From the NCBI GenBank assembly GCA_963595735.1, contig CAVBJJ010000001.1, positions 62,001 to 126,000 of the forward strand: a DNA stretch of 64,000 bases. Reading direction: 5' to 3'. Source of the stretch: CALWOS01 sp963595735 (GTDB lineage Bacteria > Bacillota > Clostridia > Oscillospirales > Oscillospiraceae). Below, one piece after another: positions 33,792 through 43,292 of the stretch. Made by a program: the position numbers and the translations under genes. A model generated the notes under the pieces. That model had not been told where the DNA came from. It made no database searches and saw only the letters and a program-made list of their open reading frames with translations. Every line of letters begins with the position of its first letter. The stretch's first letter is position 1.

Positions 33792-36700
33792 TAGCGTGTC
33801 TCCTCCTTTCCCCGGATGATATCCCAGGCAGCATCTTTTTTATAGGTGATCTGATATCTGCGGCGGTCGGTCTCCTCGTCAAAATGGCAGGCCTCGCAGT
33901 AATCACAGAACACGCAGACATTCTCCGTTGCGGAGCGGTAATAGGGGTCTGCCTGGATCGCGCCGCTGCGCAGCTGGGCGGCCATGTCGGCCAGACACCG
34001 GCGGATGTGCCGTCCCAGTACGCCGAACTGCTCCGCCGTGGCGAGGGCATCGCCGCTGGGGTCGCCGGCCTTGTTGTATTTGATGGGGATAAAGGCCGGG
34101 GCATCGCTTTGCTCCATGGCCGTCAGTACAGCCTTGTCCTCCAGCAGCAGGCCGCTGCGGCGCAGGGCTTTTTGCCGCTCTGCCTCCACATTTTCCGGCT
34201 GCAGGCGGCGATCGGTTTGCAGGGTAATGTCCCGCGCTGGGATATACAGCGCCCCGGCCGGGGCGACCGGGTGCCCATAGCGCCGGGGACCAAGCTCCTC
34301 CAGCGCAAAGAGATACAGCAGCATTTGCAGCCCCACACCCTGACAGACATCGGAAAGGGAAAAGCTGCGCTGGCCGGTTTTGTAGTCCACCACCCGGAGG
34401 TACAGCCGCCCCTCGTGGAGCCAGCCGTCCACCCGGTCCACCGCGCCTACCATAAAGACCTCGTCGCCGATGTCCACGGCGGGCAGGTCGCCGTTCTGGG
34501 TGTCAAAGCGCAGTTCAAAATCCAGCGGGGCGAAGGCGGAATGGCGCAGCTCCTCCGCCATGTCGTTGACCACCTGCTGCACCATGCGGGTCAGCCGCCG
34601 GAACAGGTAGACAAAACGGGGGGAGCGCTCCCGGAAGTCGTTGAGCTCCTCCTGCACGAACTGCCGCACAAAGCGGGCGGTCAGCGCGTCCGTATTCTCC
34701 CGGCGCAGGGCGGAAAAGCCGCCCATCTCCCGCGCCTGCCGCGCCACGCGCTCCAGTACATAGTGCATGAAATTGCCCAGCTCCGGCGCGGCAAAATCCG
34801 CCGGCTTGCGGGGCTTTGCCTTCAGGCCGTATTGCATGAAATAGCTGAACTTGCACCCGGCCAGCCGGTCGGCGCGGCTGGCGGTCAGGCGGATGCGGGA
34901 GCCATATAGCTGGCGCACCGCCGCCGGGGACAGCTCGCCCCGTCCCATGCAGGCTGCGCTTTGCAGCCGCCGCAGCGCCGCGCCCTTTCCAGCCTGCTCC
35001 AGCCAGCGGGAGGCGGCTTTGGCCGCGGGGCTTCCCCGGCCGGCGGCCTCCTTTGCCGCCAGCAGCATAGCAGGCTCCGGCGCCAGCAGCCGTCCCGCCT
35101 CCAGGCTGGGACGGAGAATGGACTTTTGCAGCATCCGGGCGATGCTGCCCAGCACAAAGCCCGCGTCCTCCCCCTCCGTTCCGGGGGAATAGAGCAAATG
35201 CAGGCTTTCGCTTGGCAGGCTCAGGCACTGGGAGATCAGGTTCAGCTCCCGGAACAGATCCTCGCCGCCGCTGCCCAGATACAGCTCCAGCGCCAGCAGC
35301 TGCTCCCGCTCCTCATCGCTGAACAGGCCGCTGTTTTCCTCGACCCGGGGCAGTCGGCTGTCCGTGCAGCCCAGCACGAACAGATGACGCACCCGCCGCC
35401 GACGCACCCGATCCATGTCCCCGGCGGTGACCCGATCCAGCGCCACCGGGATGGTACCGATGTCATACTGCGCCAGCGCCACCTGCCAAAGGCGGATGAA
35501 CTGCGTCCGGTTCAGGGGCGTTTCGCCCAGGATATCCGCACACTGCTCCAGACAGGCCACCAGAATATCCCAGACCTGGCTGTATTCCGCAGCCAGCAGC
35601 GTTTCTCCCCGCGCCTCCAGCAGGGCGGCGCGCTCGGCCAGACGCTGGGAAAGCTGCAATTCCTCCAGAAAATCCGCCAGCGCCTGCACCTGCTCCAGCG
35701 CCGTGGTCTCGCCCTGGCTGCGCCGGGCAAGCTGCAAAAGCGGCGCGGCCACCTGCTGGCGCAGCTGCTGCAGCTGCTGCAATTGCTGTTCCGTTTCGGG
35801 GGTGTATTCCTTGCCCTGCCCCGCCGGGTGCAGGCTCCAGGGCGTTTCCCCTGTCCAGGCATGTCCCCGCAGCCGCCAGAGGAAAATGTAATTTTCCAGG
35901 GTGTCGGTCTCCTCCTCCGTCAGCCCCAGCAGCCCGGTGCGAAGATAGGCGGTCACATCCGCCCCGTCCCAGCCGCCCTCCAAAATGGCATAGGCTAGGT
36001 CAATCAGGGCACAGGGGTTTTTGCGGCGCAAAGCGCTGCGCCGGGCGGTGTACAGGGGAATGCCGTACAGGGCAAAGGCATTTTCCAACGCCGGGCGGTA
36101 GTCCTCAAAGCCCCGGACGGCAACGACCACATCCCGCCAGCGGCAGCCGGTGCGCTGCACCAGCTCCAGCACCTGGGCGGCGCACAGCTCGCACTCCCCG
36201 GCCAGGCTGTCGGCCCGCAGCAGGGTCACTGCCTGCTCCGGATCCGGACAGTGGGCGACGGTGTAGGTAAACAGATTCCGGCTGAGAAATTCCAGCGCGG
36301 CGGGGCGATGGCGCACCGGGCTTTCCCGATAGCTAAGCTCCGTTTGAACCCCGGCCTGCTGCGCCATGCGCTGCAGCAGACGCAGGGTCGTTTGGGTCAC
36401 GGCGTAGACCTCGCTTTCCGGGTCGGTATCACAGGTCAGGCACAGGCACAGCTCCACGCCCCGGCGGAGCATGGCGTGCAGCACCTCCAGCTCCTGCCGG
36501 GTGAAGTCGGTAAATCCGTCTACATAAACCGGCCCCTCCGGCAGAAAGCGCCCGTCGGAAATCTGCTCCGCCAAGCGCTGCAGCCGGTCGGTGGGGTCTG
36601 CCCAGCCGTTTGCCACCACGGCGTTGTAGGCGGCAAGGATCAGGGCAAGATCCCGCAGCTTTTCTCCCAGGGCGGGGTGGCACTGCCCGGAAACCTGCTC

Positions 36701-37111
36701 CAACGCCTCCGGCGTAATGCAGGCGCTTTTGAGCATATCCACCGTGTCCAGCAGCCGCTTTTGCAGGCTGGCGCGGCGGCGGGCATCCCCAAACACCTGC
36801 AGGCGGGAGCCGACCGTGTCCAGCGCCAGCGTCATGCAAAGCAGCCGCCCGCCGGCGTCCAGCAGGCGTCCCGTGGGCTTTCCGGCGGCAAGCTCTCCCC
36901 GCCCGGCCAGCCGGGAAAAGCTCAGCACCTCCGCATACAGCGCGGCGCTGTCCCCGCAGACCCGGCACAGATCCCGCTCCGCCTCGTGGCTGTATTGCTC
37001 CGGCACAATGAGGATCGCCCCCGGCTGCCGGGCAAGAACGCGCTCCCGCAGCTCGGTCAGGATGTGATCGGTCTTGCCCGTGCCGGGAAGCCCGGTGATC
37101 AGCCGCAGCAT
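33791..37111 (-). CDS. addB: ATP-dependent helicase/nuclease subunit AddB
   Basis: 1106 residues. The N-terminal Walker A GLPGTGKTDHIL (about 7-18) lies in a degenerate helicase. The C-terminal nuclease has the DYKTGQRSFSL motif (near 913). The four Cys of the iron-sulfur staple are visible as AGCKFSY (near 752) and CVFCDYCEAC (near 1073). AAGGAGG precedes the ATG. It is first of the addBA pair and divergent from the ymdB-like gene. Confidence 0.95.
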   Translation of the reverse strand: MLRLITGLPGTGKTDHILTELRERVLARQPGAILIVPEQYSHEAERDLCRVCGDSAALYAEVLSFSRLAGRGELAAGKPTGRLLDAGGRLLCMTLALDTVGSRLQVFGDARRRASLQKRLLDTVDMLKSACITPEALEQVSGQCHPALGEKLRDLALILAAYNAVVANGWADPTDRLQRLAEQISDGRFLPEGPVYVDGFTDFTRQELEVLHAMLRRGVELCLCLTCDTDPESEVYAVTQTTLRLLQRMAQQAGVQTELSYRESPVRHRPAALEFLSRNLFTYTVAHCPDPEQAVTLLRADSLAGECELCAAQVLELVQRTGCRWRDVVVAVRGFEDYRPALENAFALYGIPLYTARRSALRRKNPCALIDLAYAILEGGWDGADVTAYLRTGLLGLTEEETDTLENYIFLWRLRGHAWTGETPWSLHPAGQGKEYTPETEQQLQQLQQLRQQVAAPLLQLARRSQGETTALEQVQALADFLEELQLSQRLAERAALLEARGETLLAAEYSQVWDILVACLEQCADILGETPLNRTQFIRLWQVALAQYDIGTIPVALDRVTAGDMDRVRRRRVRHLFVLGCTDSRLPRVEENSGLFSDEEREQLLALELYLGSGGEDLFRELNLISQCLSLPSESLHLLYSPGTEGEDAGFVLGSIARMLQKSILRPSLEAGRLLAPEPAMLLAAKEAAGRGSPAAKAASRWLEQAGKGAALRRLQSAACMGRGELSPAAVRQLYGSRIRLTASRADRLAGCKFSYFMQYGLKAKPRKPADFAAPELGNFMHYVLERVARQAREMGGFSALRRENTDALTARFVRQFVQEELNDFRERSPRFVYLFRRLTRMVQQVVNDMAEELRHSAFAPLDFELRFDTQNGDLPAVDIGDEVFMVGAVDRVDGWLHEGRLYLRVVDYKTGQRSFSLSDVCQGVGLQMLLYLFALEELGPRRYGHPVAPAGALYIPARDITLQTDRRLQPENVEAERQKALRRSGLLLEDKAVLTAMEQSDAPAFIPIKYNKAGDPSGDALATAEQFGVLGRHIRRCLADMAAQLRSGAIQADPYYRSATENVCVFCDYCEACHFDEETDRRRYQITYKKDAAWDIIRGKEETR

Positions 37112-37198
37112 ATGCCCACCTCCTTGAATCGTAAAATCGTACTTACAAAAGAATGTATCGGTTTCATCATATCACAAAGAAGCGGGTCTTTTCCACCC

Positions 37199-37227
37199 TT
37201 GCAGGAAACGGGGGAATATGCTATACT
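37199..37227 (+). promoter_or_regulatory. Sigma-A promoter of the YmdB-type gene
   Basis: TTGCAG (37199-37204), a 17-base spacer, TATACT (37222-37227), about 50 bases before the start. Confidence 0.7.
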
Positions 37228-37275
37228 GCTATATTGAAAAATTATTCAAAAAACAGCGGAAACAGGAGGGATCAT

Positions 37276-38055
37276 ATGCTGGTAAATATTCTTGCGGTGG
37301 GCGATGTCTGCGGCCAGAACGGCATGGACTTTTTAGCCGCGCGCCTGCCAAAGCTCAAGCGGGAGAAAAACATCGCGTTCACCGTGGTCAACGGGGAAAA
37401 CGCCAATGTGGTCGGCGTTACGCCAAAGCAGATGGACGCCATGTTCGCCGCCGGGGCGGATGTGATCACCCTGGGCAACCACACCTGGATCCGCTGGGAG
37501 CTGCAGCCCTATCTGAACAAGACCGCCCGGGCGCTGCGGCCGGCAAACTATGCCCCCCAGTGCCCCGGCCGGGGGCTGGGTATTTACGAAACGCCCTTTG
37601 GCAAGGTGGCAGTATTGAATCTGCTGGGGCGCTTTACCCTGGACAGCAACACGGACAACCCCTTTGTTGTAGCGGATGTCCTGGCAGAGCAGGCGCTGCA
37701 GGAGACAAAGATCCTACTGGTGGATTTCCACGCGGAGGCCACCAGCGAAAAACGCGCCATGGGCTATTATCTGGACGGCCGCGCCAGCGCCGTTTGGGGG
37801 ACCCATACCCATGTGCAGACCTCGGACTGGGGCGTGCTGCCCAACGGCACGGGCTATATCACCGATCTGGGCATGACCGGGCCGGTGGATTCCGTGCTGG
37901 GCATTGACCCGGTGCAGTCCGTGAACAAATTTCTGGGCGATCCGCCCCGGCGCTATGAACCGGCGGAGGGGGCACAGAAAATGGAGTGCTGCCTGTTTTC
38001 CATCGATACGGAAACCGGCCGGTGCCTCCGGGCGGAGGGACTGCGGCTGGAATAA
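37276..38055 (+). CDS. YmdB-type (TIGR00282) metallophosphoesterase
   Basis: 259 residues from the ATG at 37276, which has AGGAGG upstream. Motifs are ILAVGDVCGQNG (about 4-15), VVNGENAN, TLGNHTW, VDFHAEATSEK and THTHVQTSDWG, which are the metal-binding residues of the family. Relatives such as B. subtilis YmdB hydrolyse 2',3'-cyclic nucleotides and affect sporulation or biofilm choice. The genes usually linked to ymdB, such as rny, are not present here. Confidence 0.9.
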   Translation: MLVNILAVGDVCGQNGMDFLAARLPKLKREKNIAFTVVNGENANVVGVTPKQMDAMFAAGADVITLGNHTWIRWELQPYLNKTARALRPANYAPQCPGRGLGIYETPFGKVAVLNLLGRFTLDSNTDNPFVVADVLAEQALQETKILLVDFHAEATSEKRAMGYYLDGRASAVWGTHTHVQTSDWGVLPNGTGYITDLGMTGPVDSVLGIDPVQSVNKFLGDPPRRYEPAEGAQKMECCLFSIDTETGRCLRAEGLRLE

Positions 38056-38160
38056 ACCACAGGGCACAGGCAATCGTTCCCCATATAACATATAAAATGT
38101 ATAATGTAGTAGAGACAGAGCTGCGCCGCCTGTGGCGGCGCCGGAGGATATACGATCACG

Positions 38161-39264
38161 ATGAAATTACGCTTTTTGCATACAGCGGATCTACATCTGG
38201 ATTCCCCCTTTCAGGGACTGAACGACCAGCAGGCAGCCCAGCGGCGGCAGGAACAGCGCCGCCTGCTGGAGCAGCTGGCGGCATTGGCGGCGCGGGAAAA
38301 GGTACACCTGATCCTGCTGTCCGGCGATCTGCTGGACAGCGCCTGCGCCTATCGGGAGACCATTTACAGTCTGGAGCAGTGCTTTACCGCCTGTGACTGC
38401 CGGGTGTTTATCGCCCCGGGCAATCACGACTGGTACGGCGGACGCAGCCCCTGGCGGCGGCTGAATCTGCCGGAGAATGTGCATTTATTTACCGAGCCGG
38501 TTCCGGAGGCCATCACCGTGCCGGAGCTGGGGGTGCGCGTTTGGGGCGCGGCGTTCCGGGAGCGGGAAAGCGCCGGGATATTACAGGATTTCTCCATCCG
38601 CCGCCAGCCCCGGCAGCGGGAACTGATGGTGCTCCACGGCGACCTGAACCCCAACAGCCCCTATAACCCCATCACGGAAGCCCAGATCGCCGCTTCCGGC
38701 CTGGACTATCTGGCCTTGGGACACATCCACAGCGCCAGCGGCCTGCGCCGGGCGGGCAATACCTTTTATGCCTGGCCGGGCTGCCCGGAGGGGCGGGGCT
38801 TTGACGAGTGCGGCGAAAAGGGCGTGTACCTGGGCACCATGGAGGAGGACGGCCTCGTGCAGCTGCGCTTTTGCCCCCTGGGCGGCCGGCAGTACCACCG
38901 GGAAAGGCTGGACATCACCGACGCCGGCGATGTGGCCGGTATGCTCAACCAGCTGCTGCACACCGGCGGCGCCGGGGACATCTGGCGGGTCTACCTGACC
39001 GGCGAGAGCGCCTTTCCGCCGAACCTGTCCGGCCTGACCACCGCGCTACAGGGGCTTTGCTTTGCCCTGGAGCTGCGGGATGAGACCCGCCCCCGGCGGG
39101 AGCTTTGGGAGCTGGCGGAAACGGACAGCCTGCGGGGCATGTTCCTGCGTAAGCTGCGCCTGGCCTATGACCGGGCGGAGTCCGACGCCCAGCGGGAGCA
39201 GATCATGCAGGCCGTGCGCTGGGGACTGGCGGCGCTGGACGGCGGAGAGGAGCTGCGCCCATGA
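38161..39264 (+). CDS. SbcD/YhaO-like DNA-repair exonuclease subunit
   Basis: 367 residues. The Mre11-type phosphoesterase motifs are LHTADLHLDSPF (about 6-17), LLSGDLLD, APGNHDW (near 82), LHGD (near 157) and LGHIHSAS (near 183). The C-terminal part (about 260-367) would cap the partner ATPase. Its stop overlaps the next start as ATGA. The ribosome site GGAGG is rather far (13 bases) from the ATG. It probably forms a nuclease-ATPase complex with the downstream gene. Confidence 0.88.
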   Translation: MKLRFLHTADLHLDSPFQGLNDQQAAQRRQEQRRLLEQLAALAAREKVHLILLSGDLLDSACAYRETIYSLEQCFTACDCRVFIAPGNHDWYGGRSPWRRLNLPENVHLFTEPVPEAITVPELGVRVWGAAFRERESAGILQDFSIRRQPRQRELMVLHGDLNPNSPYNPITEAQIAASGLDYLALGHIHSASGLRRAGNTFYAWPGCPEGRGFDECGEKGVYLGTMEEDGLVQLRFCPLGGRQYHRERLDITDAGDVAGMLNQLLHTGGAGDIWRVYLTGESAFPPNLSGLTTALQGLCFALELRDETRPRRELWELAETDSLRGMFLRKLRLAYDRAESDAQREQIMQAVRWGLAALDGGEELRP

Positions 39265-41189
39265 AGATCTTGCGACTGCGCGCCAGCTTCGGCGTGCTCA
39301 ACGACCGGGAGCTGCGGTTTCAGGAGGGGCTGAATCTCATTGACGCCCCCAACGAAAGCGGAAAAACCACCTGGTGCGCCTTTATCAAGGCCATGCTGTA
39401 CGGCGTGGACAGCGCCGCCCGGGAGAAAAACGGCGTCAAGCCGGACAAGCTGCGCTATGCCCCCTGGTCGGGCGCGCCCATGGCCGGGGAGATGGATCTG
39501 CTCTGGCAGGACAAGGCCATCACCCTGCTGCGCGGCACCCGCAGCCCCAACGCCCCCATGCGGGAGTTTTCCGCAGTGTACACCGGTACCAACGAGCCGG
39601 TGCCGGGGCTGACGGGGGAAAATGTCGGCGAAACGCTCACCGGTGTGAGCCGGGCGGTGTTCGAACGCAGCGCCTTTGTCGGCCAGGGTAAGCTGGCCGT
39701 GAGCGCGGACCCGGAGATCGAAAAGCGGATCAGCGCCCTGGCCACCACCGGCGAGGAGGACGGCGTTTCCTACTCCGAGGCGGATGCCGCCCTGCGCAGC
39801 TGGCAGAGAAAGCGCTGCTACAACAAAAAAGGCAGCATCCCCCAGTGCGAAGGACAGCTGCGGGAAGTGGAGGATATGCTGGAGCGCCTGGAGCAGGAGG
39901 ACAGCGGCCGCCGCCGGGAGGAAGACCTGGTGCGGGGGCTGGAGCTGCGCCGGCAGGATCTGATCCCCCGGCTGGAGCAGGCGCGGGCAGAGGAGCGCCG
40001 GGCTGCGCTGCACCGGCTTCGGCAGGACAAAGGCCGGCTTCGCCAGGCGGAGCAGGCGGATCGGGACGCGGCCGCCGCCCTGGAGCGGGCGCAGCTTGCG
40101 CTGGCCTCCAACCCCTTTGTGGGACGAGATCCGGACACCCTGCGAGACCAAGCAGACACCGTCTGCCGCCGCTGCGCCGTGCTGGAACGGGACGCGGCCA
40201 GAAAAGTAAACTATTACCCGGTGGCGGCGCTGGCGGCGCTGGCGGCCGTGCTGGCGATTTTGGGCATTTTCAGCCACCGTTGGATCTGGTTTATCCCGGC
40301 CTGCGTCAGTGCATTGGCCGGGGTCTGGTATGCCGGCCGGATGAAGCGGCTGGAGCACATCGTCCGCCACGCAAGCAGCGCCCGGAAAAAGATCCTGCTG
40401 GATTACGGCGTGACCCATCCGGAAGAGCTGCGCACGGCGGTAGAGAACTACGCCGCCGCCGCGGACGAGCTGCGCCACTGGGAGTGGGAAAAACAGAAAA
40501 CAGAAAAGCTGCTGGCAGCGCTGCGCCGGGAGCAGCAGGACGATGATGCGGCGGTGCTGCAGGCGCTGGACTTCCACTCCGGCAGCAGCCAGGCGGCGCT
40601 GCTGACCCGGGAGCTTGCGCGGATCGACAGCGCCATTGCCCGCGCCCGGGAGGACTGCGCCCGGCAGACCGGCCAGGTGGAAGCCCTGGGTGACCCGCTG
40701 GTCTATGGCTCCCACCGGGAGCAGCTACGCAGCCGTCTGGAGCAGCTGACAGCGGAATATGACGCCATCGGCCTTGCCATCGAAACGCTGCGGGAGGCAA
40801 ACGGCGAGCTGCAAAGCCGCATTTCCCCCAAGCTGGGCAAGCTGGCGGGAGAATACTTCGCGGCGCTGACCGGCGGAAAATACGCCGATGTGCAGCTGGA
40901 TCGCAAGTTCCGCGCCACCGTGCAGCAGGAGGGTGAGCTTTCCCGGCGGGAAAGCGGCTTTCTCAGCGCCGGGGCGCTGGATCAGATGTATCTGGCGCTG
41001 CGGCTGGCGGTGTGCCAGCTGGCGCTTGAGGATCGCGGCGCCTGCCCGCTGGTGCTAGACGATGTTCTGGTCAACTATGACGAGGCGCGCACGGCGCTGG
41101 CGCTGGGACTGCTGGAGCAGATCGCCCGGGAGCGTCAGGTGATCGTCTTTTCCTGCCGCAGTCTGCACCAGACAGGTGCATCGGAATAA
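39261..41189 (+). CDS. SbcC/YhaN-like SMC-type ATPase with a membrane hairpin
   Basis: 642 residues. Walker A APNESGKTT lies at about 29-37. Long coiled-coil arms flank the middle (about 185-295 and 365-480). Between them are two hydrophobic helices (about 315-350, VAALAALAAVLAILGIF and WIWFIPACVSALAGVWY). The C-terminal ABC signature region SAGALDQMYLALRLAV and Walker B CPLVLDDVLVNYD lie near 570-598. It is shorter than true SbcC (about 1000). A membrane hairpin at the coiled-coil apex is known in YhaN-type proteins and suggests anchoring of the complex. Confidence 0.85.
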   Translation: MKILRLRASFGVLNDRELRFQEGLNLIDAPNESGKTTWCAFIKAMLYGVDSAAREKNGVKPDKLRYAPWSGAPMAGEMDLLWQDKAITLLRGTRSPNAPMREFSAVYTGTNEPVPGLTGENVGETLTGVSRAVFERSAFVGQGKLAVSADPEIEKRISALATTGEEDGVSYSEADAALRSWQRKRCYNKKGSIPQCEGQLREVEDMLERLEQEDSGRRREEDLVRGLELRRQDLIPRLEQARAEERRAALHRLRQDKGRLRQAEQADRDAAAALERAQLALASNPFVGRDPDTLRDQADTVCRRCAVLERDAARKVNYYPVAALAALAAVLAILGIFSHRWIWFIPACVSALAGVWYAGRMKRLEHIVRHASSARKKILLDYGVTHPEELRTAVENYAAAADELRHWEWEKQKTEKLLAALRREQQDDDAAVLQALDFHSGSSQAALLTRELARIDSAIARAREDCARQTGQVEALGDPLVYGSHREQLRSRLEQLTAEYDAIGLAIETLREANGELQSRISPKLGKLAGEYFAALTGGKYADVQLDRKFRATVQQEGELSRRESGFLSAGALDQMYLALRLAVCQLALEDRGACPLVLDDVLVNYDEARTALALGLLEQIARERQVIVFSCRSLHQTGASE

Positions 41190-41201
41190 AAGGAGAAAAG
41201 T

Positions 41202-42314
41202 ATGAATTTACAATACACCGTCCCCTGCCTGTTCGGGCTGGAGGGACTGGTTTCCAAGGAACTCAAGCGCATGGGCATGGCGCAGGTACGCGCGGAAAAC
41301 GGCCGCGTCGGCTTTTCCGGCGACGCCGCCGCCCTGGCCAAGGCCAACATCTGCCTGCGCTTTGGCGAGCGGGTGCTGGTGGAGCTGGGCAGCTTTCCCG
41401 CCGCCAGCTTTGACGCCTTGTTCGAGGGCGTCAAGGCTCTGCCCTGGGAAATGCTGATCCCCCGGGACGGCAAATTCCCCGTGAAAGGGCACAGCCTGGG
41501 CAGTACGCTGCACTCGGTGCCGGACTGCCAGAAGATCATCAAAAAGGCCGTGGCCACCCGTCTGGGGGCAAAGTACGGCCTGCACCGCCTGCCGGAGACC
41601 GGCAGCCTGTACCAGATCCAGTTTTCCATCATGAAAGACACCGCGACCCTGTATCTGGATTCCTCCGGCGCGGGACTGCACAAGCGGGGCTATCGCCCGG
41701 CGCACCTCCAGGCGCCCCTGCGGGAAACGCTGGCGGCGGCCATGGTGGAGCTGGCGCGCTTCCGGGGCAAGGAGGACTTTGCAGACCCCTTTTGCGGCAG
41801 CGGCACCATCGCCATCGAGGCGGCGCTCCTGGCCAAAAACCGCGCCCCCGGCATCCGGCGAGACTTCGCCGCCATGGCCTGGGAAAGCCTGCCGGGAAAC
41901 ATCTGGCAGCGGGCCAGAGAGGAGGCGCGGGATCGGGAGTTCCACGGAGATTACCGCATTTTTGCCTCCGACATCGACCCCAAGGCCATTGAGATCGCGG
42001 AGAAAAACGCGGCACGCGCCGGAGTGGAGGACTGCATCTCCTTTGCCGTTGCCGATGCCTGCGCCTTTGGCCGTTCCACGGAAAAGGGCAGCATCGTGAC
42101 CAATCCCCCCTACGGGGAGCGCCTGCTGGAACGGGACGAGTGCGAGCAGCTGTACCGGGAATTCGGCGCGGCCATGCGCAGCGCCAAAAACTGGCAGCTG
42201 CTGTTGCTCAGCTCTCATCCGGAGTTTGAGCGCTGCTATGGCAGAGAGGCGGCAAAAAAGCGTAAGCTGTATAACGGCATGATCAAGTGCGAGCTGTATT
42301 TTTACGACAGATAG
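41202..42314 (+). CDS. THUMP-domain class I SAM-dependent RNA methyltransferase (RlmL/YpsC type)
   Basis: 370 residues. The N-terminal THUMP/ferredoxin-like domain (about 1-155, starting YTVPCLFGLEGLVSKELKR) binds RNA. The UPF0020 Rossmann methyltransferase domain has DPFCGSGTIAIEAAL (about 193-207), FASDIDPKAIEIA and the catalytic NPPYGERL (near 302). The expected reaction is N2-methylation of a guanine in 23S rRNA. AAGGAG precedes the ATG. Confidence 0.9.
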   Translation: MNLQYTVPCLFGLEGLVSKELKRMGMAQVRAENGRVGFSGDAAALAKANICLRFGERVLVELGSFPAASFDALFEGVKALPWEMLIPRDGKFPVKGHSLGSTLHSVPDCQKIIKKAVATRLGAKYGLHRLPETGSLYQIQFSIMKDTATLYLDSSGAGLHKRGYRPAHLQAPLRETLAAAMVELARFRGKEDFADPFCGSGTIAIEAALLAKNRAPGIRRDFAAMAWESLPGNIWQRAREEARDREFHGDYRIFASDIDPKAIEIAEKNAARAGVEDCISFAVADACAFGRSTEKGSIVTNPPYGERLLERDECEQLYREFGAAMRSAKNWQLLLLSSHPEFERCYGREAAKKRKLYNGMIKCELYFYDR

Positions 42315-42339
42315 AAAAAATATCACAACGGAACAGCAA

Positions 42340-42376
42340 AACGGAGTCAGTTTTTTTGAGAACGACTTCGTTTTTG
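42340..42376 (+). terminator. Terminator after the methyltransferase gene
   Basis: AACGGAGTC (42340-42348) pairs with GACTTCGTT (42364-42372) with one wobble, followed by a T-rich tail. Confidence 0.6.
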
Positions 42377-42417
42377 CATATTTTTTCAAATTCCGCCCGG
42401 GTATATGCATTCCCGTC

Positions 42418-42446
42418 TTGATTCTTCCGGCTGTTTCCTGTATAAT
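42418..42446 (+). promoter_or_regulatory. Sigma-A promoter of the amino-acid ABC operon
   Basis: TTGATT (42418-42423), a 17-base spacer, TATAAT (42441-42446). Confidence 0.75.
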
Positions 42447-42518
42447 AAATATCTATGTTCCGTACCGGCGATCTCGGAAAGGCGTACGGCACGCAATTGT
42501 ACAGAGAGGTGAAATTTT

Positions 42519-43292
42519 ATGTCCCTGGCTCTCCATTTTGAGGAGCTGACCAGCCTTGCCCGCAGCGGAGAAGCGCTTTCCGTGGGGCAGGATATTTTTG
42601 TCAAGTTCTATCAGGCATTTATCTATGCCGACCGCTGGCAGCAGTACATCAAAGGCGTGGGCACGACCCTGCTGGTCACGCTGCTGGCCTTGGCGCTGGG
42701 TATCGTTTTGGGCGTTGTGGTCGCCATGATCCGCACGGCCCATGCCCAGCAGCGCCCCGGCCACAAGAACCCGCTGCTCGGTGTGATCAGCGTTATTTGC
42801 CGGGTGTATGTGACCGTGATCCGCGGCACGCCCGTCATGGTACAGCTGATGATCATGGCGCTGGTTGTCTTTGCCAGCAGCCGTAATTTCACGCTGGTAG
42901 GTGCGCTGACTCTGGGCATCAACTCCGGCGCGTATGTATCGGAGATCATCCGCGGCGGCCTGATGAGCGTGGACTCCGGCCAGATGGAAGCCGGGCGCAG
43001 TCTGGGTCTGAACTACTTTGCCACCATGCGCTTTATCATCATCCCCCAGGCCTTCAAGGCCATTCTGCCCGCCCTGGCCAACGAATTTATCATCCTGCTG
43101 AAGGATACCTCCCTGATCACGGTCATCGGCGGCAAGGAGCTGCTGTATGCCGCCCAGGGCATCATGAACCGTACTTACGAGGCTATGTATCCCCTGCTGG
43201 GCACCGCCGCGATTTATCTGGTAATGGTGTTGATCTTCTCCGCGCTGCAGGGCAAGCTGGAAAGGAGACTGCAAAAAAGTGATCGACGTTAA
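42519..43292 (+). CDS. Amino-acid ABC transporter permease
   Basis: 257 residues of the HisMQ family. The first long helix is LLVTLLALALGIVLGVVVAMI (about 50-70), followed by VIRGTPVMVQLMIM and the coupling EAA loop AGRSLGLNYFATMRFIIIPQAFKAILPAL (about 155-183). A short N-terminal cytoplasmic extension is present. The gene overlaps the ATPase by 14 bases. With a matching binding protein it would import a polar amino acid. Confidence 0.92.
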   Translation: MSLALHFEELTSLARSGEALSVGQDIFVKFYQAFIYADRWQQYIKGVGTTLLVTLLALALGIVLGVVVAMIRTAHAQQRPGHKNPLLGVISVICRVYVTVIRGTPVMVQLMIMALVVFASSRNFTLVGALTLGINSGAYVSEIIRGGLMSVDSGQMEAGRSLGLNYFATMRFIIIPQAFKAILPALANEFIILLKDTSLITVIGGKELLYAAQGIMNRTYEAMYPLLGTAAIYLVMVLIFSALQGKLERRLQKSDRR

